A stretch of DNA of 64,000 bases from Ignavibacteriales bacterium (GTDB taxonomy: Bacteria; Bacteroidota; Ignavibacteria; Ignavibacteriales; Ignavibacteriaceae), in assembly GCA_016709765.1 (NCBI GenBank), contig JADJMD010000016.1, forward strand, positions 124,001 through 188,000. The letters are read 5' to 3'. The notes under the pieces were generated by a model. The model did no database searches, was not told the origin of the DNA, and worked only from the letters and a program-made list of their open reading frames with translations. How positions within the stretch are numbered: the stretch's first letter is position 1; every line of letters begins with the position of its first letter. Positions 37,850 to 48,771 of the stretch are shown piece by piece. A program made the translations under genes and the position numbers.

Positions 37850-40042
37850 TTACTCATAAATTTCATAAAAAATATTGTTAAAATAAAATTTCACATTCTG
37901 TCCGAGTGCAAGAAATTGTGCTGTCTCCGGTTCTTTATTTAGCAGTTTAAAGTATTCATCAGAATTAAATTGTATCCTAACTTTATTTGCATTTCTTTGA
38001 TTTTGCAACTCACTATCAACCCAAAACTTATCCTGCTGATAAACAGCTCTTCCTAAAACATTTTTTACTTGCTGGGTAAGGTTTCTTTTATTGCCTTCAG
38101 AATCTGTGTAAGACAATCTTTCTTTCCCTTGTTGGGTTTGCTTATAGTTTGAAGCAGAATTTAGACTTTGAAATTCTTTACTCACCTCAACACTGCCTCT
38201 ACCACTTATATCATTCATCCTAAAATAATCTGCTTCATTTCGTTTTTTCAATTCGGGTCTTGGTGCAAGAGATTGCAGACCATCAATTAATCTTCCTCCA
38301 CGAACTCTGATGTCTTCGTCTTCCATAATTAAGTAGCTTGTGTATGGCGTTATTATTCCATGTTCACGTGCCAGTGTTGTAACTTCATCAATCAATTCTT
38401 TGCTCTCACCGTTCAACCGAATAATATCAAGCAGATATCCAATTCTTCTTGAAGCCCAAAGTAATGGGATGAAATTATAATCTTCATTTTTAGGATCAAG
38501 TTTTTCATTTAGTGAAAACTGCTTACTTTGTCCGTTTAGTTTTCCATTTAGAGTAATCTTTACATTTCCCACTCCCTTAAATCTTCCAAACACCAGTAGG
38601 TTGGATCCTTTAAATAAATCGGGTAAATCTTTTGGATAGGTTTGATAAACTTCAACATTGTTAAAATCTAAATTCAAATTGCTTAGAACAGGGGATTGGA
38701 TTTTATCATAAAAATTTGAAACCTTAACTTCAATATCTTCTTCGTCACCTACATAAGTCCGCCATGCCTTAGTAGCCTCCGTCAATCTATCAAGAAGGTG
38801 AGTGTTAATTTCATTCCCAATTCCAAAAGTAAATATTCTGGATTTGTACTTATTTATGTCCAAAATTCTCTTGATTAGTTTATCATCATTCATTTCGCCA
38901 ATAGTTGGTTTGCCATCTGTAAGAAAAACTAAAAAATGAGGGCGATTAGATTCTTTGTAGTTCTTGAATGCTAGATTGAAAGCTTCTTCTATGTTTGTAC
39001 CACCGATTGCTTGAAGATCATTTATAAATTTTTTGGCTTCATTAATATTTTTCTTTTCAGCTTTTTCTAAAGAATTATATAACGAGTATGCCTCTGTTGA
39101 AAATCGTATGATATTAAAATAATCACCAGCATTTAAGTTATTAACACAATATAAAAGTGCTTTCTTTGCCTGCTCTAACTTTTCGCCGCTCATACTTCCT
39201 GAAACATCAAGAATAAAAGTAATGTCTTTATTTTCAATATTAGCCCTATCAATTTCAATCGATGGTGACGCGCTTAATAAAAAATATCCATCTTCGCTTC
39301 CTGATTTGTAAGTTAAAATAGATAATCCGACTGTAGATGAATTTTTTGAAAAGTATATTTTGAAATCGGTATCTGGTGTAGTGTTATCGTCTTCAAAAGA
39401 GATAACAGAATGATTGTCACTTTTATTTACAATATCAACTTCATGAGTAGGGCAGTAGATGTTTTTAAGTTTATCGTCAGATTTTAAATCTATCTTAACG
39501 GAAACATTTTTTAGTGGTTTTGCAGAAAATTTTTCGGTGTTAAGCGGATAAATGTATTCAAATAAATTGTTATCAGATTCTAATAACTGTGTATAACTTA
39601 TTGATATCTTCTTTTCACTTTTTGGTTCGATAGGGAAGATGCGCAGCTTAAAAATATTTTGTTCACTGTATTCAAGCAAAGCAGGGTCGCGCATTTGTCT
39701 AACAATATCTTCATAAATCTTTCTTGCTTTATCGGAATCAAGTAATTCAGCTTTTGTTTCCTTTCCATTTATAACCATTGTAAAGTTGTTAATCACAGCT
39801 CCTTTTGGAATTGGGAAGATGTAAAACCCTTCCAACTGAAAGTTTGATGGATTATAAAATGATTGATCAATTGTGGTGACTGCTGATTGTCCATCAATCT
39901 TAACATCAACTTTGTGGTAAACAACCTCTAGAGGAAAAGGATTTGGTAATGGATTGGGACGGAGAATAACTATGAAGCCATCAGCGAAAGAATGATTGTT
40001 CAGCAAAAAGATTAGAACGATTAGAGATATTTTTTTTAACAT
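37850..40042 (-). CDS. Exported VIT-domain and von Willebrand factor A protein
   Basis: 730 residues. The signal peptide ends near NNHSFADG. A VIT domain (about 30-155, including FYNPSNFQLEGFYIFPIP and the DKARKIYEDIVRQMRDPALLEY motif) precedes a vWA domain with a complete MIDAS: DVSGSMS (Asp279, Ser281, Ser283) and a TDGKPT loop. The architecture is that of inter-alpha-trypsin-inhibitor heavy-chain-like bacterial proteins, which bind metal through the MIDAS and probably a protein partner. The C-terminal 150 residues are low-complexity and polar. A second exported vWA gene lies 90 bases upstream on the same strand with a repeat between them. Confidence 0.9.
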   Translation of the reverse strand: MLKKISLIVLIFLLNNHSFADGFIVILRPNPLPNPFPLEVVYHKVDVKIDGQSAVTTIDQSFYNPSNFQLEGFYIFPIPKGAVINNFTMVINGKETKAELLDSDKARKIYEDIVRQMRDPALLEYSEQNIFKLRIFPIEPKSEKKISISYTQLLESDNNLFEYIYPLNTEKFSAKPLKNVSVKIDLKSDDKLKNIYCPTHEVDIVNKSDNHSVISFEDDNTTPDTDFKIYFSKNSSTVGLSILTYKSGSEDGYFLLSASPSIEIDRANIENKDITFILDVSGSMSGEKLEQAKKALLYCVNNLNAGDYFNIIRFSTEAYSLYNSLEKAEKKNINEAKKFINDLQAIGGTNIEEAFNLAFKNYKESNRPHFLVFLTDGKPTIGEMNDDKLIKRILDINKYKSRIFTFGIGNEINTHLLDRLTEATKAWRTYVGDEEDIEVKVSNFYDKIQSPVLSNLNLDFNNVEVYQTYPKDLPDLFKGSNLLVFGRFKGVGNVKITLNGKLNGQSKQFSLNEKLDPKNEDYNFIPLLWASRRIGYLLDIIRLNGESKELIDEVTTLAREHGIITPYTSYLIMEDEDIRVRGGRLIDGLQSLAPRPELKKRNEADYFRMNDISGRGSVEVSKEFQSLNSASNYKQTQQGKERLSYTDSEGNKRNLTQQVKNVLGRAVYQQDKFWVDSELQNQRNANKVRIQFNSDEYFKLLNKEPETAQFLALGQNVKFYFNNIFYEIYE

Positions 40043-40062
40043 TTCTTCACCTTTTGTAGTGT

Positions 40063-40123
40063 TATCCCGAATTTGTTTCAGGATCTAACCATTAAAGAGA
40101 TGCTGAAACATGTTCAGCATGAC
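40063..40123. repeat. Palindromic intergenic repeat (ATGCTGAA...TTCAGCAT type)
   Basis: ATGCTGAA (40100-40107) and TTCAGCAT (40113-40120) form a stem, preceded by a partly similar GTTTCAGGATCT segment. The composition resembles short palindromic elements common between genes in this phylum. One copy is visible here, so its repeated nature is inferred. Confidence 0.5.
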
Positions 40124-40133
40124 TATATTGTAA

Positions 40134-41259
40134 TTATTCAAACTTATAATTTCTTTGTTTTGCCTGTTCACGAATTGTCTTAATCATAACGGCATCAAGT
40201 GTGTTTTCATTTTTATTCTCAAGAAGCTTTTTGGCAACATATTTACTACGTTCTTCATTTAGTTTATTGATTTGATTCTGTAATTTTCCTCTTTCCTTAC
40301 TCATTTTATCAACATATGCTTTTCTTTCTTGTTGATTCATCTTTTTCATTTCGTCTGGCAATTCTTCATCCTTTAGTTCTTCAATCTTAACTGTACCATC
40401 TTTTTTTGCATCAACTAAATCCCAGGTAGAATTTTTTATACTGTCCTCCGGACTTTGTAACTGATCGTTGAACCATAACTTCATTGCTTAAGCCAATTGA
40501 GTTTGCATCTTGTTCAGCTTGCAGTTCTTTTTTCTCTTTTCCAAAATTTCCAAAAGCTATGTAAGTTTTATTTAATTCTTGGCCAAGCTTTACAATCTCA
40601 TGATCTTGTGGTGCATCAATGTGTACTATTTCAGCATTCTGATCAATATTCATATATTTTCCATCGGAGATATCCGCACCATCTTTCCACATTGTCTGGA
40701 TACCCTCATCATAATTCCCACAGAATATTGTATTTACCACGATTCCATTTTTTACAGCTTCTTTACAAGCTTTCTTATAATCGATGTCTCCCTGTGTGAA
40801 CGGTTCGTTACCTGCGATAAAAATTATTTTAAGTTCGTCGTTAGATTTGTTCCACTGTAGATTGTTAACCGCATTAAGAATAACTTTTCCACAAAATTCT
40901 TCACCACCATTAGTTTTAAGTTTGAACAGCTCATCGGAGATTTTATCAAGATCTTGAGTGAAAGGTACGATGTTTCTTAAATGCCCTTCTTGTGAAGGGA
41001 TTGCATCTTTTCCGTATTCATAAAGCGCCACGTAAAGATCAACCGGATGCCGATCCTTTTTTGTTGTAGCAAGTTCATTTACAATTTTCCATAATTGGCT
41101 TTTTGCCTGATCAATCAAACCATCCATACTGTTGCTCGTATCTAATAACAAAGCAAGTTGAATGGAATTATTTTTCGTAATTATATTTTGAGGAATTTGA
41201 TTTGAAAACAGATTAGTTGATGTGACAACTAAAAAAATCAAAGCTAATAAATATTTCAT
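40134..41259 (-). CDS. Exported vWA-domain protein (frameshifted)
   Basis: The N-terminal part has a signal peptide (ending near TNLFSNQ) and a vWA domain with MIDAS DTSNSMD (Asp, Ser, Ser present). The C-terminal part, STWDLVDAKKDG through to the coiled-coil-like Gln/Glu/Lys-rich end KERGKLQNQINKLNEE, is in another frame. Deleting one base in the T6 run at 40432-40437 (A6 on the coding strand) joins them as GGQYKNSTWDLVDA. The joined protein is about 374 residues. Function is unknown; with its neighbour it makes a pair of exported vWA proteins. The shift is +1, so ordinary -1 slippage on the A run cannot explain it. Confidence 0.8.
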
Positions 41260-41369
41260 TTTAACCTCCGTATTGGATAATCAATTAAATAATCTGTTGC
41301 TTTGACTATATCAAAATTAGCTTTGTTCCAGAAATGAAAAAGAAATATTAAAAGAGAAAGATTTATGAC

Positions 41370-42106
41370 CTATTTGATTTCAAAATCAAAATAAGTTTTT
41401 GGAAATGGCTCATTTCTTAAAGTAAAATGCCACCATTCTTCGGCAAGATTATTAAATCCATATTTGTCCATCAAACTTCTTAGTAAAAGTCTATTTGCCC
41501 TTTGCTGTGGATCGATGTCTGGATTCTCTGAATGTGATAATTGATTAAAACAATCAAAACCTGTTCCCATATCAATGCTGTTATCTTTAAATCTTTCTTC
41601 TACAGATTTATAACATTCGCATTGCTCATTAACATCATATTCAGGTTGCTCTGAAATGGGAATAGGAACAATTGTCAAATCGATTGTACTACCTCGGCTG
41701 TGCCCGGATTTTTCTGCAATATATCCATCGATAAATAAATTACTTTTATTAACAGTTGGATAAAATTCTTTTTTTGTAAGAGTGTCGGATAAATCTTTTG
41801 CCCATCTAACAAAATGATCAACTGCTTTTTGTGGGCGATATGCATCGTAAATTTTTAAAGATAAATTAAATTTTTTAAGTTCAGCTTGTACTCGTGAAAT
41901 TGAATCAGCAGCGGTTTGGGTGATGTAACATTTTTCACTTATATATCCATCAACAGGAACTCCGAGAAAATTATGATTTGTTAAATAGCGAAGATCTAAA
42001 ATTATATCCGGAATTACTTCGCGGATTTCAACAAATCCATCAGGAATATTCTGGGAATAAAACTGATATGATAAAACAATAAAAAATATTAGAATTAATT
42101 TTTCAT
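41370..42106 (-). CDS. D-alanyl-D-alanine dipeptidase (VanX-like, M15D), frameshifted near the start
   Basis: The mature part shows the M15 zinc peptidase motifs SGHSRGSTIDLTIV (His and Asp ligands) and EWWHF (Glu base and His ligand). As read, the frame runs back into the neighbouring cytochrome gene without a good start. Adding one A to the T5 run at 42099-42103 (A5 on the coding strand) gives ATG at 42106 and a normal signal peptide, MKKLILIFFIVLSYQFYSQ, and removes the overlap. It hydrolyses D-Ala-D-Ala or similar dipeptides in the periplasm, for wall turnover or nutrient use; VanX-type vancomycin resistance is not implied without VanH/VanA neighbours. Confidence 0.88.
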
Positions 42107-42123
42107 TACTTAAAGATAAAAAA

Positions 42124-43623
42124 TTATTCAGTTTTCCAGTGGCAGTCTGTGCAAAGATGATCTTCAATAGATTCTCCAAGATCAACTGGATGCTGGAATT
42201 TTAATCCGTTAAGGTCAACTCTCGTTTTACCTAGATTATCGGTTTGAGAAATTATTTTATGACAACTATTGCAATCATTTGAAATTACTTTTCCGTCATC
42301 GCTAACGTGATTGCCATCGTGACATCGGAAACAACCAGGAGTATAAACATGCGAAATATTGTCAGGAAAATGTTTCCAATCTGCGTTCATATAAGGAAAG
42401 TAATTTCTCGCATAAATCTTTTTCACTATTTCTATAGCGGAATTAATATTAACTCTTTTAGTTTTATAGATATCCGGGTAATTGGAAATATAAAAACTGT
42501 TTACCTGTTGCGGGATGCTTTCAAATGCCTGCTGCTTAGTAACATATTTGTCTTCTAAAACTTCTACTGCAAGACTTTTTATAAAAGGTAATGTTTGATC
42601 TATCTTATTATTGGATAACATTTCATTTACCATTTTATCCGGTTGATGATAAATATGGGATGGACGATTGTGACAATCAATACAATCCATTGTTCTAAGA
42701 TTTTCTTTTTTAAAATTTTTATCATCAAACTTAGAGTTTTTATTTCTAAATATTATTTCTTTTCCATCTTTAGATTTTACTTTAACCCAAGGAATTTCTA
42801 ATCGTCGCTCATCTGTATGGATATAAGTAATAATATTATCCGGATTAATATGCCAATGTATTCCTTCAATCGCTCCAAGCTCACTTTTCCCACCACCAAT
42901 CTTAATAAGCATGCTTATATTTGATTTGGTATTCTGCTCATCAGATATGAAATAACTGTAATCAACTTTTTTTTCATTAAAAAAATGTGAGGGAGTATGA
43001 CATTGTTCGCAAGTGCCTACTGCAGGGCGAAGCTCTTTTACAGGCGTTTCTATCGGTCGCGAAAATTTATCAAACAAAACAGAATACACCTGATAAGCAC
43101 CAGAAAATTTTGATTTAACATACCAGCTTGTGCCAGAACCAATATGGCAGCCAACACAACCTACGCGCGAATGCGGAGAATCCAGGTATGCAGTGTATTC
43201 TGGTTCCATGACATTATGACAAACTGTTCCGCAAAACTCGTCTGTTTCGGTGTACTCATAAGCTTTAAAACTTCCGAATGCGGAGAACAACATCAAAACG
43301 ATTGTCCCAACAGAAAAAGTAACGAACATCGCTCGCTTTTTAGGATCGTTTAAATCAATTACCGGCAGCCTTTTTTCGCGAATGAGACCTTGACGTTCCC
43401 TTTTTCGTTCTCGTAAATATCCATAAGCGATAAGTAATAGACCTACTATCAGGAAAGAGGGAATTATTATGTAGGTAAGAATCCCCATATAGGTATTTTC
43501 TTCTGAGCCGAAGAAATCCAATACGAAAAGAAAAATAATTAATCCAAAACTTAATGCCGCTATCGCAGCACCAAACATTGTTATTGGATTATAAACATGT
43601 TTTGGGAACACTTCTTTCTTCAT
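42124..43623 (-). CDS. NapC/NirT-like membrane-anchored multihaem cytochrome c
   Basis: 499 residues. Two N-terminal membrane helices (about 15-40 and 48-68) and a third (about 98-118) anchor a periplasmic domain with haem sites CGTVCH (C-x3-CH), CVGCH, CEQCH, CIDCH, CFRCH, CNSCH and CTDCH, seven in all. The first region (FCGTVCHNVMEPEYTAYLDSPHS, then VGCVGCH) is characteristic of the NapC/NirT family, which oxidises menaquinol in the membrane and passes electrons to periplasmic or outer-membrane cytochromes. It is the last gene of the minus-strand electron-transfer operon. Confidence 0.9.
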   Translation of the reverse strand: MKKEVFPKHVYNPITMFGAAIAALSFGLIIFLFVLDFFGSEENTYMGILTYIIIPSFLIVGLLLIAYGYLRERKRERQGLIREKRLPVIDLNDPKKRAMFVTFSVGTIVLMLFSAFGSFKAYEYTETDEFCGTVCHNVMEPEYTAYLDSPHSRVGCVGCHIGSGTSWYVKSKFSGAYQVYSVLFDKFSRPIETPVKELRPAVGTCEQCHTPSHFFNEKKVDYSYFISDEQNTKSNISMLIKIGGGKSELGAIEGIHWHINPDNIITYIHTDERRLEIPWVKVKSKDGKEIIFRNKNSKFDDKNFKKENLRTMDCIDCHNRPSHIYHQPDKMVNEMLSNNKIDQTLPFIKSLAVEVLEDKYVTKQQAFESIPQQVNSFYISNYPDIYKTKRVNINSAIEIVKKIYARNYFPYMNADWKHFPDNISHVYTPGCFRCHDGNHVSDDGKVISNDCNSCHKIISQTDNLGKTRVDLNGLKFQHPVDLGESIEDHLCTDCHWKTE

Positions 43624-43654
43624 ATGTTACTTCTATTTTTTGTTTTGAAGTAAA

Positions 43655-44499
43655 TTATCTATAAGCAAAGATCATTGCATAGATGATCCACAAAATCATA
43701 CTAAACCCAATTATCAACACAGTCCAGCCAAAAGCCGTTAATGCCTTAATAACAATCTCAGGGTATGGTTCAACAATGTGTTTTTCCAATTCACCTTTTC
43801 CAGAAGCTCTTTGTATTCAGCGGGTCGATCTAATTTAAATTCCTCTAATGGTACTCTCCCAGTGAAGATACAAACATCAATCGGAAATTTCTCGGGACGT
43901 AAGTGAGTATTAAAAAAATGCACAGTAAAAATAAAACCAGTCGCTAATAATGCTTCGTCACTATGGATGATAGTGGCAACGTTTATCATATAACCTGGTA
44001 TAAATTGTGTGAAGAATTCTGGAAACCAAAGTGTAAACCCTGTTGAACCAATAACGATCATTCCCCAGAAAACAGCAAAGTAATCAAATTTTTCCCAATA
44101 AGTCCATCTACCATATTCAGGGCGTTCACCCTTTCCTAAAAACCATTTGATAGAACCGATGAAATCATTTAAATCTTTTTTGTTAAATAATAAAGATCGC
44201 GGACCAAGAATTAATTGTTTAAATCCTCCAACTTGTTTTCTTTTGTTTCTAATTAAATCAGTTATATGGACTATAAAAACAATAACCATAACAACAGCTG
44301 CAAATCGATGAATATAGCCAGCCATTTCAAATCCGCCAAATAAATGAGAAAGGAATCTAGCCCACCCGGTATACGCAAATTTTACTGTCATACCTGTTAT
44401 CGCAAGAGAGAGAAAACTTAATATCATAAAAAAGTGCAGACCACGATTTAACCTGGTAAATCTTATTACTTGTTTTCCTTGTCTAAGTGATTCTGACAT
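43655..44499 (-). CDS. Cytochrome b561/formate-dehydrogenase-gamma-like membrane protein (frameshifted)
   Basis: Four membrane helices with His pairs (RGLHFFMILSFLSLAITG, HRFAAVVMVIVFIVHITDL, and two later) typical of diheme cytochrome b561/NarI-like subunits. The open frame ends early at RLLLRH. Adding one A to the T4 run at 43796-43799 restores LLEKGELEKHIVEPYPE and a further C-terminal membrane helix (FGWTVLIIGFSMILWIIYA) to a stop at 43655. The protein would accept electrons from menaquinol and hand them to the multihaem partner. It begins 27 bases after the 19-haem gene and is followed by the NapC/NirT-like gene. Confidence 0.85.
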
Positions 44500-44526
44500 T
44501 GATAAATTAAACTCCTATTAATAAGT

Positions 44527-46513
44527 CTATTCCGAAGAATTTTTATTTTCGATTTCTTCAGCTAATTTAATTTTTTCTGCTATTTCTTTTCTCCATTTTA
44601 AAGATCTTGGAAGCCATAACAAAGTATGAAGGCCTGCAAATATAAAAGTAAATAGTAGAAGTCCTGTCATTCCCCAAAACGTATAAAATAATACTGGATA
44701 TTTGTCGGGATCATGATGAGTAGCGTGTGTAAAATATCCCGCAAATTGTTTATTAGCATTTGGATGACACTTTTGACAAGTTTCAACAACATTTTTTCGG
44801 CTTAAGTGAGAAGCAGGATTTGTTATAGGTAAAATATCATGTGCGCTTATGACAATCGTAACATTTTGCAGTTTTAGTATATCCTAATTGATAGACCTTA
44901 CCATGGTAAGTATCAAAATAGGTATCAGCAATTTTTTCATGACACTTACCACACTGTTGCATAATTTCTAATTTAAAACCTTCAGTGTCTGCGCGTTTTA
45001 TCTCATGAGCAGAATGACAATTATTACACCCAGGTAGTGTTTTATCCGAATTTGAAACAAGAGGCGAATGAATACTTTTATCAAATTGCTCTTCAATTCC
45101 ATGATGACATTTACCACAGGTTTTGGAAATGTTTAAATGATTGACAGATGATTCCTTTTCGGTTTTAGGAAGAATCATATGTTTAGAATGACAATCAGTA
45201 CAAGTAGCAGTAACTGTTAACCCACTTTTGCTTAGACCTTTTCCATGAATACTTTCAGCAAAATGCGAAACAACATCCTCATTTGTGGTCGATCTGATAG
45301 CAGATTTTTCACCCGCTCTATGGCAATTTGCACAAAGCTTTGGAATATTTATTGCAAATGTAGGTGACTTAGAATTTGTGTGTCCTAAAATTTCATGAGT
45401 ACCGTGACATTCTTTACAACTTGGAGCATCTGGATCATTTTGCGCAAATAAAACACCATGAATACTTTTATTGTATTCTGTTCCTACTTCAGCATGGCAA
45501 CTTGCGCAATCAACATTTTGTTGAATATTTTCGCAAGGACGATGCTTAAATGGATTATTAATTACATGGCATTGCCCGCAATTAATTTTTTGATGCGATG
45601 AGGCTTCTAATTTTTTTACATCTACATATAATGAATGAGCATCAATTGAAGATTTTAAATTTGGATCACTATGACATTTTAGACATTGGTCATTAGCAAA
45701 TCCCTGACTGTAATATACATTTCTGATTACATGTGGTTGATGGCAATCAACACATGCTGGAAGCACATGGGCTTCCTTTTCCCATAATTCACCGCGAATT
45801 ATCTTTTGATGAACATTTTCAATATTGGCATGACATTTAGAGCAAGTGTTTGCAATATTATTTCTTGAAATGGTAGAACGCGAATCAGTATGTGGTAATA
45901 TCCGATGGGCTGTGTGGCACGATGCACAATTTGCCGATACTATTAATCCTTTTTTTAATAAACCCTCGCCATGGATACTTTCAGTATAGTTTTCAAGAAT
46001 TCTGTCTTGTGGAATATTTCTATACCTCTGAACAGGTGAATTTTCTCTATGACATTTTCCACATAAATAAGGAATATTAGATGCATAGGTTGTGGCTTTT
46101 GGATTTTTGATAGATAAAATATTGTGAGTACCATGACAAAAACCACAAGTTGGAGCTAACACATCCCCTTTAGCATTAGCTTTTCCATGAAGGCATTCTT
46201 TGTATAAATCAACTTCAACTTGATGGCAGGGAGTACATTGTGCTTTACTGTTGTTTTCATTATGAGGAAATTCCTCAGGATTATAGTTCTGGTGACAGTC
46301 TACACAATTGTTTGATTTATGGATTGAGTTTAAAAGAATATTCGGATTGGCATAAAGCGAAATAGTTTTACCATTCTTTGTACCTTCTAATTCCTTATCG
46401 TCATGACACATTAAGCAATCATCATTTGATTGCGCAAAATTTGATATAGGGAAATTAATTATTAATAGTAAGCAAAAGAAAAACCATCTTATTTGACTTT
46501 TTTTCTTCTTCAA
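44527..46513 (-). CDS. Membrane-anchored 19-haem cytochrome c (frameshifted)
   Basis: A signal peptide (ending near ISNFAQS) is followed by 18 CxxCH haem sites, from CLMCH to CYDCH, then a premature stop at 44837. Removing one base of the TT at 44847-44848 continues as AHDILPITNPASHLSRKNVV, adds a nineteenth site (CQKCHPNA) and a C-terminal membrane helix (LFYTFWGMTGLLLFTFIFAGLHTLL) with a charged tail, to a stop at 44527. Repeats of the SIHG...C..CH...H type mark it as a decahaem-like, multi-modular periplasmic electron wire held in the inner membrane. It is the third gene of the electron-transfer operon. Confidence 0.87.
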
Positions 46514-46563
46514 ATCAAGTCCTCAGGAATTGTAAAATAAAAGGTTATTATTAAAACTAAAAG

Positions 46564-48765
46564 TTATATGCTATCATCTGGAATATTAGCTTTGGCCTTT
46601 TTAATTCGTTCCAGTTCCAAGGGATGTTCTTCTGCCATTTCTTCTTCAGTAATAGTTCCCTTGAACCAGGCTAGGCTCATCGGATAAACATCCGGGTTGA
46701 AAATTACAAAATAAAAATGCCAAATAACTATAGCAAGGAATGCTAGCCACGCTTCATAATAGTGAATTGTACGAGCTATATCCCAATCAAGTTTTGAGAA
46801 CACTCCAATATAATCAATGTATATCCACATCAATAAACCAGTTAAGCTCATCACTATTGTCCCCCAAATTAAAGCCCAGTACTCAGCTTTTTCAATATAG
46901 CTAAATCTGTCTAATTTCGGTTTGGTTTTAGATATTCCCAAATTATATTTTGCAACGCCAATAGCATCGGTAAAATCTTGCAGTTTTGGAAATAAATCGC
47001 GGACTAATTCTCTACCTCTTTGGGTGAATGCAATATAATAAATATGATAAAGGCTAACTATTATCATTATAATTGCAGAAATTCTATGTATCCAACTTCT
47101 ATATACTACCACATCAGTCCAAAAGTCTCTGATATGACTAACCCACCATGAATCAGGATAACGTAACATAAATCCTGTTAAAACTAATATCATAAAACTA
47201 AAAGCCATAGTAAAATGTTGAATTCTCTCATTAACAGTCATCCTTAAGTAAAGTGAGTGACCGTGTTTTTCTTCTTGTATTTTACCAAGTTGTTTTAATT
47301 TTCTTACCTTAGATTTTTTTATTAGATCTAACAAATTATGTAAAAACATTCCACCAAGAATTGAGAAAAGAAGAAATATATATGTTGTTGAAATCCAATA
47401 GAGAATTGGTTCATCTTCTTTGTCTAATGTTACATGGATGCTTCCCTGAGTAAAAGTTTCATTTGCACCAGGATGGCATTTGCCGTATGTTTTTATAAGA
47501 TTTCCTTTAAAAACCATTGATGTTGGATCAGTAGAAGGTTTGATGTTATGAACACCATGACAACTTCCACAATTTGCTACAGATGCAGATCCGCCGCTTA
47601 AAGCCAGCCCATGATAAGATTGTGAAAACGTTTTGTATCTATTTGATGAGATGCCATATTTTTCAGTTAGTTTTACAGATGAATGACAGGGCGAACATAT
47701 CTCCCTTGAAACATTTTCAAATGCTACCGGTGAGTTTGGATCATCAGTTTTTAAAATGTTATGTTCACCATGACAGTTAGTACATGAAGGGGAATCTCCA
47801 TTTCCTTTTGCAACTAATTGTCCATGTATACTTTCTGAATATTCTTTCTGAATTTCTGTATGACATTTACCACATGTCTGAGGAATATTTAATTTGTAAA
47901 CACTTGATCTTGAATCTGTTCCCTTGATTATTTTATGGGAATTATGACAATTTATACAATTCGCAGCATCTCCATTATTCTTGCTATGAAGTGCATACCC
48001 ATGAACGCTTTTATCATAAGCATGAATAAAACCTGCTGAAGGAGTTGATCTTTCTCTTACATCTTTATTATCTAAATGGCATGACAGGCATAATTTTTCT
48101 TGCGCTTTTTTCTTTTCAGCAGTATTGTTTAAAAATGCTTTTTCAGTAATAGGTGATTTATGACAATTAATACAATTTGGTGCTCCCTTGTCTCCAGATT
48201 GAAAGGCAGCCGCGTGATCAGAACTAAGATAATTTTCACTTGCTGCTTTGTGGCAGGTTCCGCATGTAGTAGTTAAGTTGGAATTACTCCATTTGCTCTT
48301 CGGGTTTTTAGGTGAAACAACATCGTGAATACCGTGACATCCTTTACAGGAGGTATCATTACTTTTTCCAAAGCCTTTAGATTTAATAATTTGAGGATGA
48401 AACGAATGCTTTATTAAATCTTTTTGATGACAACTAACACAATTAATTTCTTTAATATTTTCTGCGTGTGGCAAGTTTTCAGCATCAAAATTCTTGTGGC
48501 AAGAAACGCAGCTTAATTTTGAATGTGCAGAACTTTTATAAACATCTTCTTTTACGAATAGGGAAATTTCTTTCCCATTTTTTTCCATAGTGAGTTCATT
48601 ATCACTATGGCACATCAAACAGTCATCAATCGATTGAGCATATATATTTGTGGGTAGAATAACTAATCCGATTACAAGGAGGGTTTGTATCTTTTTTAAG
48701 ATGTTTGGGAAGCATCTTAATTTTTCGCTTGATGATGAAATCAATGCCATAGATGATAAACTCAA
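46564..48765 (-). CDS. Multihaem cytochrome c fused to a b-type membrane domain (CbcL-like architecture)
   Basis: 733 residues. After a signal peptide (near KIQTLLVIGLVILPTNIYAQS) there are twelve CxxCH sites (CLMCH, CVSCH twice, CKGCH, CGTCH, CINCH, CLSCH, CINCH, CGKCH, CTNCH, CSPCH, CGSCH). A thirteenth site reads YGKCH, with its first cysteine lost. The last 280 residues are a four- or five-helix cytochrome b561/HydC-like domain (HFTMAFSFMILVLTGFM, WIHRISAIIMIIVSLYHIYY, HYYEAWLAFLAIVIWHFYF). The same c-plus-b plan is known from Geobacter CbcL, an inner-membrane menaquinol oxidoreductase for extracellular respiration. Homology to CbcL itself is inferred from architecture only. Confidence 0.9.
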   Translation of the reverse strand: MSLSSMALISSSSEKLRCFPNILKKIQTLLVIGLVILPTNIYAQSIDDCLMCHSDNELTMEKNGKEISLFVKEDVYKSSAHSKLSCVSCHKNFDAENLPHAENIKEINCVSCHQKDLIKHSFHPQIIKSKGFGKSNDTSCKGCHGIHDVVSPKNPKSKWSNSNLTTTCGTCHKAASENYLSSDHAAAFQSGDKGAPNCINCHKSPITEKAFLNNTAEKKKAQEKLCLSCHLDNKDVRERSTPSAGFIHAYDKSVHGYALHSKNNGDAANCINCHNSHKIIKGTDSRSSVYKLNIPQTCGKCHTEIQKEYSESIHGQLVAKGNGDSPSCTNCHGEHNILKTDDPNSPVAFENVSREICSPCHSSVKLTEKYGISSNRYKTFSQSYHGLALSGGSASVANCGSCHGVHNIKPSTDPTSMVFKGNLIKTYGKCHPGANETFTQGSIHVTLDKEDEPILYWISTTYIFLLFSILGGMFLHNLLDLIKKSKVRKLKQLGKIQEEKHGHSLYLRMTVNERIQHFTMAFSFMILVLTGFMLRYPDSWWVSHIRDFWTDVVVYRSWIHRISAIIMIIVSLYHIYYIAFTQRGRELVRDLFPKLQDFTDAIGVAKYNLGISKTKPKLDRFSYIEKAEYWALIWGTIVMSLTGLLMWIYIDYIGVFSKLDWDIARTIHYYEAWLAFLAIVIWHFYFVIFNPDVYPMSLAWFKGTITEEEMAEEHPLELERIKKAKANIPDDSI

Positions 48766-48771
48766 ACTTTA

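Noticed and set aside
40432..40437. Programmed -1 slippage at the A6 run of the vWA gene
   Set aside because: The needed shift is +1 relative to the upstream frame, so slippage of the usual -1 type would give the wrong frame.
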